Part shown: positions 18,214 through 26,417 of the stretch, in pieces
How the letters are laid out: each line of letters opens with the position of its first letter
Position numbering within the stretch: the stretch's first letter is position 1
Assembly: GCA_017482485.1 (NCBI GenBank)
Contig: JAFUMV010000048.1
Coordinates: 1-64,000 of the forward strand
Direction of reading: 5' to 3'
DNA from: Lachnospiraceae bacterium
GTDB lineage: Bacteria; Bacillota; Clostridia; Lachnospirales; Lachnospiraceae
Length of the DNA: 64,000 bases
Position numbers and translations under genes: made by a program
The notes under the pieces: model-generated
Told to the model about the DNA's origin: nothing
The model's input: only the letters and a program-made list of their open reading frames with translations
Databases searched by the model: none

Positions 18214-18242
18214 TTGATTTTTTGAGAAAGTCTCAGTATTAT
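18214..18242 (+). promoter_or_regulatory. Promoter upstream of a possible small RNA
   Basis: TTGATT (18214-18219) and TATTAT (18237-18242) are exactly 17 bases apart, predicting a start near 18249. Confidence 0.65.
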
Positions 18243-18248
18243 AGATAT

Positions 18249-18317
18249 ATTAATACAGCAGTGTTGGTGCTGTATTCTGATGATAAATATTGCAGCCGTA
18301 AGGCATACGGTTTTTTT
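18249..18317 (+). ncRNA. Candidate short terminated RNA or attenuator leader
   Basis: The predicted transcript begins with a perfect 9-bp hairpin AATACAGCA / TGCTGTATT (18252-18260 / 18268-18276). It ends with a second hairpin, CCGTA / TACGG around AGGCA (18296-18310), followed by seven T. This is either an about 69-nt small RNA or a leader attenuating the 52-codon gene at 18386. No known riboswitch class is recognised. Between 17960 and 18213 only the valS terminator was seen. Confidence 0.5.
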
Positions 18318-18385
18318 GATAACAATTTGCAGCAGTTTCGCATTTATGTTGCCATATGAATGTGTTTTACAATATGGAGGTATAT

Positions 18386-18544
18386 ATGATTAACTTTGAA
18401 GAAGAACTGAAGAAATTCCATCCCAGCCTTGAAATTGATGAGGCGGAAGATGTTATTATAAATCACGATTTAACTGACTTTACTGATATTCTTGTGCAAA
18501 TGGTGAAGGAACACGATGACGAAGTTAAGGAAGACAACCGGTAG
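18386..18544 (+). CDS. Small acidic protein, unknown
   Basis: A 52-residue, strongly acidic protein without cysteines or a membrane segment (start MINFEEELKKFHPSLEIDEAED). The ATG at 18386 has GGAGG five bases upstream, which decides the start over the in-frame ATG at 18356. It precedes the zinc-ribbon/TPR gene by 77 bases on the same strand and may be co-transcribed with it. I do not recognise a domain. The composition suggests a protein-interaction or regulatory role, but nothing in the sequence proves it. Confidence 0.6.
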   Translation: MINFEEELKKFHPSLEIDEAEDVIINHDLTDFTDILVQMVKEHDDEVKEDNR

Positions 18545-18621
18545 CGGTTCATTTACTTCACGGTTACAACAGGCAAAGAGTCCCGTACCCATGGTGCGGA
18601 AACAGTAAGGAGCAGGAATAT

Positions 18622-20037
18622 ATGCAGTGCTATAATTGCGGCGCACAGCTGACGCAGAAGAATTTCTGCACCCATTGCGGTGTGGATGTATCGCGCTATA
18701 AGAAACTGATCAGCTTTTCCAATTATTATTATAACGATGGTTTGAGCAAGGCAAATGTCAGAGATCTTTCCGGTGCAGTGGACAGTTTAAGACAGTGCCT
18801 GAAATATAATAAATATCATATTGAAGCGAGAAATCTGCTGGGACTGGTTTATTTTGAAATGGGAGAATCGGTTGCGGCGCTGAGTGAATGGGTAATCAGC
18901 AAAAATCTTCGTCCGGAGAAGAACATAGCCGATGACTATATCGATGCGCTTCAGAAAAGTCCGGCACAGCTGGAAGCAATCAATCAGAAGAGCAAGAAAT
19001 TCAATCAGGCTCTGACCTATTGCTATCAGGGCAGCAAGGATCTGGCGGTGATTCAGTTAAAGAAGCTGCTTTCCGATCATCCGAATTTTGTACAGGCGCA
19101 TCTTTTGCTGGCGCTTCTTTACATTGATGCATCCGACTGGGAAAAGGCACGTAAGGAGTTAAACAGATGTCTGCGCATCGACAGGGCCAACACGATGGCG
19201 CTGAGTTATATGAAAGAGGTGGAGAGCGCGCTTTCCGTTGTAGAAGAAGGAAAGCTTTCCAAGAAGCAGAAACAGAAGAAAGCGGAAGATGTGGTCAAGT
19301 ACCAGAGCGGTAACGAGACGATCATTCAGCCCGTGAATGCGCTGGAGCCGAAGAAGAATACCGGCTGGCTGTTAGGACTTCTGGCAGGTCTGTCCGTGGG
19401 CGTTGCGGTATCCTGGTTTTTGATTTTGCCTGCCAGGGTGCAGAACGCAAAGTCACAGCTGAATGAAAAGCTGGTGGCTATCAGCGAGGAAAATGATCGT
19501 AAGAATTCGGAAATTGTCAGCCTGACACAACAGGTGGAAACGCTGACGAACGAGAATACGGATCTGCGCTCTCAGACGGAGGCGCTGGCAGGTGCGGACG
19601 GTCAGATGACCACGGTGGAAGCACTTTTGAATGCAGCCTATATTTATATCGAAACGCCGGATGATACGACGAAGCTGTCAGAGGCCATTGAACAGATCGA
19701 CAGAGATGCGATGGAAAGTGAGGACACGTTGGAAGTAGCCCGCAATCTTTACAGTAAGCTTTTGGCGGATACGGGAACGGATCTGGCGAAGTCCTATTAT
19801 GATACCGGATATAAGGCATATCAGGCAAAGGATTATGAAACTGCCATTGAAAATTTAAAGAAGGCAGTCACCTATGATGCCGATAATGAAGAAGCGCTTT
19901 TTGCTCTTGGAAATTCCTATAAGGAGAAGGGAAACAAGAAGCTTGCAATTGAAACTTATGAAAAAGTGATTGAGCTTTTCCCGGGAACGGAGAAGGCCAG
20001 ACAGTCACAGAAATATATTGATCAGCTCAACGAGTAA
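18622..20037 (+). CDS. Zinc-ribbon and TPR membrane protein
   Basis: A 471-residue protein. The N terminus is a zinc ribbon (MQCYNCG and FCTHCG, two CxxC pairs). TPR-like helices cover about residues 40-210, and one membrane segment follows at about 253-275 (GWLLGLLAGLSVGVAVSWFL). Then come a coiled coil at about 285-335 and further TPR repeats to the end (AYQAKDYETAIENLKKAV). The two TPR parts would lie on opposite sides of the membrane. This suggests a scaffold linking cytoplasmic and surface proteins; the function is unknown. It has its own terminator at 20074-20107. Confidence 0.75.
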   Translation: MQCYNCGAQLTQKNFCTHCGVDVSRYKKLISFSNYYYNDGLSKANVRDLSGAVDSLRQCLKYNKYHIEARNLLGLVYFEMGESVAALSEWVISKNLRPEKNIADDYIDALQKSPAQLEAINQKSKKFNQALTYCYQGSKDLAVIQLKKLLSDHPNFVQAHLLLALLYIDASDWEKARKELNRCLRIDRANTMALSYMKEVESALSVVEEGKLSKKQKQKKAEDVVKYQSGNETIIQPVNALEPKKNTGWLLGLLAGLSVGVAVSWFLILPARVQNAKSQLNEKLVAISEENDRKNSEIVSLTQQVETLTNENTDLRSQTEALAGADGQMTTVEALLNAAYIYIETPDDTTKLSEAIEQIDRDAMESEDTLEVARNLYSKLLADTGTDLAKSYYDTGYKAYQAKDYETAIENLKKAVTYDADNEEALFALGNSYKEKGNKKLAIETYEKVIELFPGTEKARQSQKYIDQLNE

Positions 20038-20073
20038 GCCGATATAATTGCGAACAGAATACTGATTTTACGA

Positions 20074-20107
20074 AAGAGAACATGGAATATGGCCGTGTTC
20101 TCTTTTT
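20074..20107 (+). terminator. Terminator after the TPR protein gene
   Basis: AAGAGAACA (20074-20082) pairs with TGTTCTCTT (20096-20104), followed by TTTC. It separates this gene from the spoIIA operon. Confidence 0.8.
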
Positions 20108-20158
20108 CGTTTTACGGTGATGAGCAGCGGCTCGTACTTTTCATTAAGGAGGTAAGTT

Positions 20159-20467
20159 ATGGAAGATAAGTTTCAAGTAATCGATCATTATCTGATGATA
20201 CGGCTGCCGGAAGAGATTGATCATCATTCCAGCAGAGACATTTCAAGAAGGGCGGATCATCTGATTCTGGATGAAAATGTGAATCATGTGGTGTTTGATT
20301 TTTCAGACACCAAATTCATGGACAGCTCGGGCATAGGCGTGCTGGCGGGACGATATCGAAAAATTTCCTGTTTTGGCGGGAAAGTCTATGTGGTCCACGC
20401 GGACAATCACATTCGAAAAATTCTGAAAATGTCCGGATTGATGAATCTGGTAGAGATTATGGAGTAG
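20159..20467 (+). CDS. spoIIAA: Anti-sigma F factor antagonist SpoIIAA
   Basis: This 102-residue STAS-domain protein has KFMDSSGIGVLAGRYR, where S56 matches the serine phosphorylated by SpoIIAB in Bacillus. Unphosphorylated SpoIIAA binds SpoIIAB and frees sigma F in the forespore. The ATG at 20159 has AAGGAGG upstream. It is the first gene of the spoIIAA-spoIIAB-sigF operon. No sigma-H promoter could be picked out with confidence in the 120 bases upstream. Confidence 0.95.
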   Translation: MEDKFQVIDHYLMIRLPEEIDHHSSRDISRRADHLILDENVNHVVFDFSDTKFMDSSGIGVLAGRYRKISCFGGKVYVVHADNHIRKILKMSGLMNLVEIME

Positions 20468-20534
20468 CGGGATTTTCATGGAGCCTGTTTATGAGTCCGG
20501 GTCCCGGCTGCCTTGCAGCAGAAAGAGAGGAAAA

Positions 20535-21008
20535 ATGGAAAACGAAGTAAAACTGGAGCTTTTGGCGATTCCGGAAAACGAAGGATTTGCCCGGGTAGCT
20601 GTCGCTGCCTTTATCACACCTTTAAATCCCACGATGGAAGAAATTTCCGATGTGAAAACAGCGGTATCGGAAGCTGTGACGAATGCGGTAATTCATGCAT
20701 ATGACGAGGCAGGAGGAATGATTACGATACGGTGCAGTCTGGAGGGAGATCTTTTACATATTGAAATCGAGGATCGGGGAAAAGGAATTGAAAATGTAAA
20801 AAGGGCGATGGAGCCGCTTTTTACAACCAGACCGGATCTGGAACGTTCCGGCATGGGATTTGCGTTCATGGAAGCTTTCATGGACAGCCTGGAGGTGGAA
20901 TCTGTGCCGGGACAAGGAACCTGTGTCATAATGGAAAAAAAGCTGGGAAATCTTCCCTGGGTAAAATGCGCTGGGACTGTTTGTTCCTGGGCCGGCAGTG
21001 AGGAATAA
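20535..21008 (+). CDS. spoIIAB: Anti-sigma F factor SpoIIAB
   Basis: The 157-residue GHKL-type kinase has the N box (SEAVTNAVIHAYDE) and G1/G2 boxes (EDRGKGI, then RSGMGFAFMEAF). It binds and inhibits sigma F and phosphorylates SpoIIAA. The ATG at 20535 with AGAGAGG upstream fits the family start; 19 more residues are open upstream. It carries about ten extra residues at the C terminus compared with Bacillus SpoIIAB, including two cysteines. It ends three bases before sigF. Confidence 0.95.
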   Translation: MENEVKLELLAIPENEGFARVAVAAFITPLNPTMEEISDVKTAVSEAVTNAVIHAYDEAGGMITIRCSLEGDLLHIEIEDRGKGIENVKRAMEPLFTTRPDLERSGMGFAFMEAFMDSLEVESVPGQGTCVIMEKKLGNLPWVKCAGTVCSWAGSEE

Positions 21009-21011
21009 TCC

Positions 21012-21758
21012 ATGGAAGATGTATCAGTATTGATTGCGAAGGCGCAGTCAGGAGATCTGAGCGCCAGAGACGTACTGATCGAAGAAAACCTGGGGCTGGT
21101 GCATCACATCGTGAAGCGGTTTGCAGGAAGAGGATACGATATGGAGGACCTGTTTCAGACGGGGACCATCGGGCTGATGAAGGCCATTGATCATTTTGAC
21201 TTAAATTACGACGTGAAATTTTCCACCTATGCGGTTCCGTTAATCATGGGAGAAATTCGGCGATTTTTGCGGGATGACGGCATGGTGAAAGTCAGCAGGA
21301 CACTGAAGGAGGCAAACTATAAGCTGCATCAGGCGGCCGTTTCCATTTCTCAGGAACAGGGCAGAGAGGCCACTCTTGCAGAGCTGTGCGAACGCTCCGG
21401 AATCGGATATGAAGAAGCCGTGATGGCTATGAGTGCGGCTTCGGAGGTGGAATCTTTGTCGAAAACGGTTTATGGAGGGGACGGAAAAGAAATTCAGCTG
21501 ATGGACAAGGTGGCGGCGGATGCGGCAGAGGGACAATGGGAAGATAAGGAAAAAAACCGCCTTCTGGACAAAATGCTTCTGACCCAGTTGATGGACGCGC
21601 TGCCGGAGGAAGAGCGAAAGCTCATTTATCTGCGTTATTATGAAGAACGGACCCAGACGCAGATCGCCAAAGAGATGGGCATCAGTCAGGTTCAGGTGAG
21701 CCGGCTGGAAAAGAAAATATTAATACGAATGCGGGATTGCGCAGGAATGAAAAAATAG
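21012..21758 (+). CDS. sigF: RNA polymerase sporulation sigma factor SigF
   Basis: The 248-residue sigma-70-family protein has region 2 (NLGLVHHIVKRF, then DLFQTGTIGLMKAIDHFD and FSTYAVPLIMGEIRRFLRDD), region 3, and region 4 (RYYEERTQTQIAKEMGISQ). Order after spoIIAA-spoIIAB and the strong match to SigF/SigG-type sequences make it the forespore-specific sigma F. It starts three bases after spoIIAB, so translation is probably coupled. Confidence 0.96.
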   Translation: MEDVSVLIAKAQSGDLSARDVLIEENLGLVHHIVKRFAGRGYDMEDLFQTGTIGLMKAIDHFDLNYDVKFSTYAVPLIMGEIRRFLRDDGMVKVSRTLKEANYKLHQAAVSISQEQGREATLAELCERSGIGYEEAVMAMSAASEVESLSKTVYGGDGKEIQLMDKVAADAAEGQWEDKEKNRLLDKMLLTQLMDALPEEERKLIYLRYYEERTQTQIAKEMGISQVQVSRLEKKILIRMRDCAGMKK

Positions 21759-21771
21759 GGAGCGGATGCGA

Positions 21772-21800
21772 TTGCAGCCCGGAAGGAAATTTTGTATAAT
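21772..21800 (+). promoter_or_regulatory. Vegetative-type promoter of the sortase gene
   Basis: TTGCAG (21772-21777) and TATAAT (21795-21800) are 17 bases apart, giving the sortase its own promoter between sigF and the spoVA genes. Confidence 0.7.
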
Positions 21801-21866
21801 GCAATTGGCGGTTCATGCCACGGCAGAGAAAAAATTGCAAAAGAGAAGAGCAGGAGATAGACGCAG

Positions 21867-22715
21867 ATGAAAACAAACGGCAGAGATACAAAAAAGACGG
21901 CGAAGAAGAAAAAGAAAAAGGGCGGTAAATGGAGGGCATCCGATCTTGTTATCCTGGTAATTGCAGGGCTTGTTTTAGTGGTGAGTCTCTGGAAACTGGC
22001 GGGAATTTTTCTGGAGTATAAGGCCGGTACAGACGCTTATGAGAATCTGGAAAAGCTTTATGTGGAAAAGGTTGAAACAAAAGGGCAGGAACAGGAAACG
22101 GAAACAGAACTTTCAAAAGAAACGGGGATGTTTCCCGAGGTGTCCATAGATTTTGCATCGCTCAAAGAAATCAATGAGGAGCTGATCGGATGGATTTTTA
22201 TTCCGGTGCTCGATATTGATTATCCGGTGGTCCAGGGAACGGATAATGATTATTACCTGACTCATACTTTTGATAAAAAGACGAACAGTTCCGGTGCGAT
22301 TTTTGTGGATTATGGCGCAAACCATGACCTGACGGATTATAATACATTAATTTACGGTCACAATATGAAAAACGGCAGCATGTTCGGCAGCCTGAAAAAA
22401 TTTATCCGTGATGAGGAGCTTTGCGGAACAGATCCCTATTTTTATATTTATACGGAAGAAAAACGGTATCAATATCTGATTATCAGTTATTATGTGACAA
22501 TGGACGGAAGCAATACCTATCTGCTGCCGGCATCAGAGGAAGAATATGAATCCTATAAGAACTGGATTCTCAGAAGCTCCCCTTATGACTGTCCGGAAGA
22601 TATTCCGGAAAGCGGCAATATTGTTACGTTGTCCACCTGTTACGGAAAATCCGGTTCGGACCAGCGTTTCGTGGTACATGGAATTCTGGTGGATGTGCAG
22701 GAACAGACGGAATGA
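21867..22715 (+). CDS. Class B sortase
   Basis: A 282-residue cysteine transpeptidase. A basic lysine-rich N terminus and one membrane anchor (residues about 27-50) precede the catalytic domain. The conserved histidine is in LIYGHNMKNGSMF, the nucleophile is C258 in TLSTCYG, and the arginine is R267 in DQRFVVHG. It attaches sorting-signal proteins to the cell surface. No LPxTG- or NPxTN-type substrate gene is next to it. It has its own promoter and terminator within the sporulation block. Confidence 0.9.
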   Translation: MKTNGRDTKKTAKKKKKKGGKWRASDLVILVIAGLVLVVSLWKLAGIFLEYKAGTDAYENLEKLYVEKVETKGQEQETETELSKETGMFPEVSIDFASLKEINEELIGWIFIPVLDIDYPVVQGTDNDYYLTHTFDKKTNSSGAIFVDYGANHDLTDYNTLIYGHNMKNGSMFGSLKKFIRDEELCGTDPYFYIYTEEKRYQYLIISYYVTMDGSNTYLLPASEEEYESYKNWILRSSPYDCPEDIPESGNIVTLSTCYGKSGSDQRFVVHGILVDVQEQTE

Positions 22716-22723
22716 ATGAAGAA

Positions 22724-22759
22724 AAGACATCAGGCTTTATCGGTCTGATGTCTTTTTTT
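22724..22759 (+). terminator. Terminator after the sortase gene
   Basis: AAGACATCAG (22724-22733) pairs with CTGATGTCTT (22744-22753), followed by a T run. Confidence 0.9.
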
Positions 22760-22856
22760 GAATAAAAACGGTTTTTTCATCAAATACTTTCATTAATCAG
22801 CTGCTGTTAGGAGTGATAAAGGGAAGCTGATGCAATTTAGGCAGGAGATGGGCCGG

Positions 22857-23486
22857 ATGGCAAATGAAATTTTATATTTAAAGCTGGAGCGCAATGTGGA
22901 AACCCAGGCGCAGGATATATATCTGAAAGATCTGGGAAAGCTCTATTGCAGGGATGAAAAAATTTTAAACCGGATCAAAACCGTAAAAGTGATGAAGTTT
23001 AGGCCGGAAGATGGCGGGCGCAAGGTGATCAGTGTCATGAAGCTGATTGAGATGCTTTCCAAAGAATTTGAAAATCTGGATATTGAAAATGTCGGAGAAG
23101 CGGAAGTGGTCGTAGAACAGGTGAAAGTGAGCGAGAAAAAGGGCTTCTTGGTTTGGGCGAAAATCTGCTTCGTTTCGGGAATCTGTTTTTTCGGAGCAGC
23201 TTTTACGATCATGGCTTTCCATAATGATATCGGAATCATTAAGGTTTTCACCCGGATTTATGAGATGGTGGCTGGGATGCCGTCGGATGGCGTGACCATA
23301 TTGGAAATCAGCTATTCCATCGGACTGGCACTGGGGATTGTGGTGTTCTTTAACCATATCGGCGGCAGGCGAATCACGAAAGATCCTACCCCAATCGAGG
23401 TGGAGATGCGCGTTTATGAGGATCAGGTGAATAATGCGCTGGTGGAGACCGCAGATCGGGAGAAAAAGACGCTGGATGTGGATTGA
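22857..23486 (+). CDS. spoVAA: Stage V sporulation protein AA (SpoVAA)
   Basis: A 209-residue protein with a soluble N-terminal half (start MANEILYLKLERNVE; DIYLKDLGKLYC) and two membrane segments in the C-terminal half. The pattern and length fit SpoVAA, part of the forespore dipicolinic acid channel. The ATG at 22857 with CAGGAG eight bases upstream is preferred; an ATG at 22830 would add nine residues. It opens a spoVAA-AB-AC cluster. A sigma-F/G promoter was not clearly seen upstream. Confidence 0.85.
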   Translation: MANEILYLKLERNVETQAQDIYLKDLGKLYCRDEKILNRIKTVKVMKFRPEDGGRKVISVMKLIEMLSKEFENLDIENVGEAEVVVEQVKVSEKKGFLVWAKICFVSGICFFGAAFTIMAFHNDIGIIKVFTRIYEMVAGMPSDGVTILEISYSIGLALGIVVFFNHIGGRRITKDPTPIEVEMRVYEDQVNNALVETADREKKTLDVD

Positions 23487-23500
23487 TAAAGGAGATGCTT

Positions 23501-23995
23501 ATGATCTGGCAGCAGATATTTTTTGCAGTCATTGGTGTAAGCGGAGGCGTTTTGGTATCTGCCGGCGTATTCACCGTGCTTCTGGCGGTGGGGCTGGTGC
23601 CCCGTTTTGCCGGAAAAACCCATACTGCTGATCACATTTTTTTGTATGAGGAAATGGTAGTTTTGGGGACTTTGACAGGAATATATTTCAGCGTTTTTGA
23701 AAATATCGGTAATGTAGGAGAGTTTATCCGCTCCAGGCTTTTGTTCGGAGAATATACGATCCGGATTTGGCAGATCATAGCAGATATCTTTCTGGCAGCT
23801 TTTGGAATGTTTGCCGGCGTGTTTGTGGGATGTCTGGCGCTGGCAATTGCGGAAATGCTGGACTCTATTCCGATTCTGACAAGAAGAATTGGATTCAGGC
23901 ATGGACTGGGAATGATTGTGCTTGCCACCGCCCTGGGAAAAATGGTGGGCAGTTTTATTTATTATGTCGCCAGCGTTTGGGAAGCGGGATTGTAG
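23501..23995 (+). CDS. spoVAB: Stage V sporulation protein AB (SpoVAB)
   Basis: A 164-residue hydrophobic protein with about four membrane segments (GVSGGVLVSAGVFTVLLAVGL near the N terminus). Order after spoVAA and sequence pattern (VPRFAGKTHTADHIFLYEE) support SpoVAB. The ATG at 23501 has AAAGGAG six bases upstream; in-frame TTG 23483 and ATG 23495 are less well placed. It ends 17 bases before the spoVAC start. Confidence 0.85.
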   Translation: MIWQQIFFAVIGVSGGVLVSAGVFTVLLAVGLVPRFAGKTHTADHIFLYEEMVVLGTLTGIYFSVFENIGNVGEFIRSRLLFGEYTIRIWQIIADIFLAAFGMFAGVFVGCLALAIAEMLDSIPILTRRIGFRHGLGMIVLATALGKMVGSFIYYVASVWEAGL

Positions 23996-24012
23996 GATGG
24001 GAGGAATTTGAT

Positions 24013-24471
24013 TTGGACGAAGCGCAGAAAAAACAATATCAGGAATATATCAAACAGGTTACACCCACGCACAGTCTGCCGATGCAGATGTTTCGTGCCT
24101 TCCTTACAGGCGGAATTATCTGTGTGATCGGTCAGGCGCTGCTGAATTTTGCAAAGACGTCACTGGGGATGGATGCAGAGATGGCGGGCAGCTTCTGTTC
24201 GCTGGGGCTGGTATTTCTTTCCGTGCTGTTTACCGGACTGAATATTTTCTCCTCCATTGCAAAATGGGGCGGTGCCGGTGCGCTTGTGCCCATCACCGGT
24301 TTTGCCAATTCGGTAGCGGCACCGGCGATCGAATTTAAAAAAGAAGGACAGGTCTTTGGGATCGGCTGTAAAATTTTTACCATTGCCGGACCGGTGATTC
24401 TGTACGGTATCGTCACCAGCTGGGTACTGGGGCTGATTTACTGGGCCTATAAAATGATGATGGGCGCCTGA
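24013..24471 (+). CDS. spoVAC: Stage V sporulation protein AC (SpoVAC)
   Basis: A 152-residue protein with about four membrane segments and the conserved GAGALVPITGFANSVAAPA motif of SpoVAC, the mechanosensitive-type SpoVA subunit. I choose the TTG at 24013: the frame has no ATG at the expected place, GGGAGGA lies seven bases upstream, and the length then matches Bacillus SpoVAC. No spoVAD follows; spoVAE is 22 kb away at 1803. Confidence 0.88.
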   Translation: MDEAQKKQYQEYIKQVTPTHSLPMQMFRAFLTGGIICVIGQALLNFAKTSLGMDAEMAGSFCSLGLVFLSVLFTGLNIFSSIAKWGGAGALVPITGFANSVAAPAIEFKKEGQVFGIGCKIFTIAGPVILYGIVTSWVLGLIYWAYKMMMGA

Positions 24472-24554
24472 GAAGGACAAGAGGTTTGCACGCTGGCAGG
24501 TGGTTCGCCGACAGGTGATTTCAAATACCTGATGGTGCCGGAAAGGGAGAGAAA

Positions 24555-24773
24555 ATGGAAAATTCTGAACTCAGAAACACAGACAGCAGATGGAACATCG
24601 GCCTGGGCGGCGAGCTGCCCATCGGATTCGGATTATCGCTGGCAGCAAATGCGAAGTCTATGGAAGCATTTGCGAAGATGAGCGATGCCGAGAAGGAAGC
24701 CGTTGTGGAGAAAAGCCGACAGATGCATACGAAAGCGGATATGGAGAGTTTTGTGAACAGTTTGGGAAAATAA
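24555..24773 (+). CDS. Conserved small protein, unknown
   Basis: A 72-residue soluble protein starting MENSELRNTDSRWNIGLGGE, then LPIGFGLSLAANAKSMEAF, and ending in a helical QMHTKADMESFVNSLGK. The WN-GLGGELPIGFG motif recalls a set of short clostridial proteins, and weakly the C-terminal piece of YdeI/OmpD-associated proteins, but I cannot name a function. GGGAGAG upstream supports the ATG. It follows spoVAC by 83 bases and is closed by a terminator, so it may belong to the sporulation transcript. Confidence 0.65.
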   Translation: MENSELRNTDSRWNIGLGGELPIGFGLSLAANAKSMEAFAKMSDAEKEAVVEKSRQMHTKADMESFVNSLGK

Positions 24774-24780
24774 ACGAGAA

Positions 24781-24818
24781 CCCCTGAAGAGAAAAATGTG
24801 TCTTCAGGGGTCTTTTTT
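24781..24818 (+). terminator. Terminator closing the sporulation block
   Basis: CCCCTGAAGA (24781-24790) pairs with TCTTCAGGGG (24801-24810), followed by TCTTTTTT. Confidence 0.88.
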
Positions 24819-24829
24819 AGAGAGAAAAA

Positions 24830-26083
24830 TCAGGAATGCCGATTTGCTTTGGTAAAATATTTCCTGATAAAGATCAACAGGAAGATGCCGAGAAGCGGAA
24901 ACAGCGATGCTGTCAGCATACCGACTTTCATACCGATCTGTTCTGCGGATAAAGAGACCGCTGCGCCAAGCTGCTTAGCCCAATGGCTGGCTGATACCTG
25001 ATCCACAATGACACCTAACAACTGGGGGGCGACAGATGCGCCGAAATCGCCGCCGGCGGCCATCAGTGCATAAGCTGCTACCCCGGGATTGGGAATTTTT
25101 TCTTCCATCAAAATTAGTGTTCCGGGCCACAACATGGATGTACAGCATCCGGTGAGAACGCAGGCGAGAAAAGAAAAAATCACGCTTTGAGAAAGTCCTG
25201 CAACCAGGTAGCACGCCGTTGCACCGATCATACTTAAAAGCAAAACCTTAGAGATATTGCGTCCGTATTTGGCATACCAGGTTCTGACTACACCTAAAAG
25301 TACGGCAAACAGTGCCATTCCGAAGATGTCACCCAGCGTTTTGGAAATATGCAGTGCATTTTCCATATATCCGGAAATCCAGTTCGACATCGCATTTTCA
25401 GCAGCACTTCCAAGAAAAATGCATCCAACGCACAGGGCAAGTCCGAAATTTCTTTTTTTCATTCCCTCAGAATTGCTGCTTTGAGAAATATTCATCTCCG
25501 GTATAGGTGATGTCGCAAAAAGATAAGAAGCAACAAGGGGAAACAGTGCCAGAAAAACGGTCAGGTACATCCAGTTTTCCCTGCCGAATAGGTTGAGGAA
25601 TATGGTGCTTATCACAACAACGCTCAGGACGCCCCAGGCATAAAGAGAATGCAGCATGCTCATATCTTTTTCCGGATTCTCGGAAGGTAATGCCGCGATC
25701 AGCGGACTCAACAATACCTCACAAAGCCCTGCAGCCACAGAAAATGTGACGGTGCCGATCAGCAGGCCAAAATAAGCATACTGTGGAAATAAGGTGGGAA
25801 TGATCGCATAAATCAACAATCCCAGCGAGGTGAGCAGCGGCATCATTCTGACTGTTTTATGTATATTGAAATATTTTGTAAAAAAGCTGAAGATCAAATC
25901 GATGCACAGTTGGGTACAAAAGTTAACCAGCACCAGAGTGCCCAGCAGGGTATAGGAAATCCCGTACATTTCCCGGAAAGTTACAAATAAAATCGGCGGC
26001 AGACTGAAGGCCGAGGCCATGGACAGATACGAATAAAAACAGGATAACTTCGTTTTTGAATAGTTGGTTTCAGCGGCGGACAT
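24830..26083 (-). CDS. MFS transporter
   Basis: A 417-residue protein with about twelve membrane segments, typical of the major facilitator superfamily; related proteins are annotated as sugar (FucP-like) or general transporters. The ATG at 26083 (MSAAETNYSK) has AAGGAG seven bases upstream and fits better than starts up to 26197. The substrate is unknown. It is transcribed alone on the minus strand between the sporulation block and the PD-(D/E)XK-like gene. Confidence 0.8.
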   Translation of the reverse strand: MSAAETNYSKTKLSCFYSYLSMASAFSLPPILFVTFREMYGISYTLLGTLVLVNFCTQLCIDLIFSFFTKYFNIHKTVRMMPLLTSLGLLIYAIIPTLFPQYAYFGLLIGTVTFSVAAGLCEVLLSPLIAALPSENPEKDMSMLHSLYAWGVLSVVVISTIFLNLFGRENWMYLTVFLALFPLVASYLFATSPIPEMNISQSSNSEGMKKRNFGLALCVGCIFLGSAAENAMSNWISGYMENALHISKTLGDIFGMALFAVLLGVVRTWYAKYGRNISKVLLLSMIGATACYLVAGLSQSVIFSFLACVLTGCCTSMLWPGTLILMEEKIPNPGVAAYALMAAGGDFGASVAPQLLGVIVDQVSASHWAKQLGAAVSLSAEQIGMKVGMLTASLFPLLGIFLLIFIRKYFTKANRHS

Positions 26084-26273
26084 ATCTTTCTCCTTCATCT
26101 GGTTGGAATTTTGTCTATTAAATGTTATCATGCTGAAATCTGAAAGTAAAGATAAATCCTTTTGATGTATAGCTTGGAAGGTGATGTAAATGGGCATATA
26201 GCAAGAAAATGAAGCCCTACGGCCATGAGGAAGAGCTATTTGGAATAAAAAGTCTCATAAATTATGAATTTTG

Positions 26274-26378
26274 GGGACGTAAAGTGATAAAAATTTTATT
26301 AGCGCCCATTTTTTAGATTTTACCTGCAAAAAATGGCTTAAAAATGGGCGCGAAAAATAAATAATTCTAAATACACCC
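26274..26378. repeat. Twin-palindrome element, copy E5
   Basis: CCC at 26305 and 26376 (71 apart) and GGG at 26274 and 26346. The first unit has one extra base (GGG to CCC is 31) and the second keeps 30. The inner arms GCGCCCATT (26302-26310) and AATGGGCGC (26343-26351) pair perfectly across the spacer. The remaining bases from 26084 to 26273 hold no recognisable gene. Confidence 0.65.
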
Positions 26379-26417
26379 AGAACATTGACTTTGTCCGGAA
26401 AATGATCTTAACATCAT

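Noticed and set aside
18159..18359. 66-codon frame upstream of the small acidic protein
   Set aside because: It overlaps a promoter, two hairpins and a terminator, and has no ribosome binding site.
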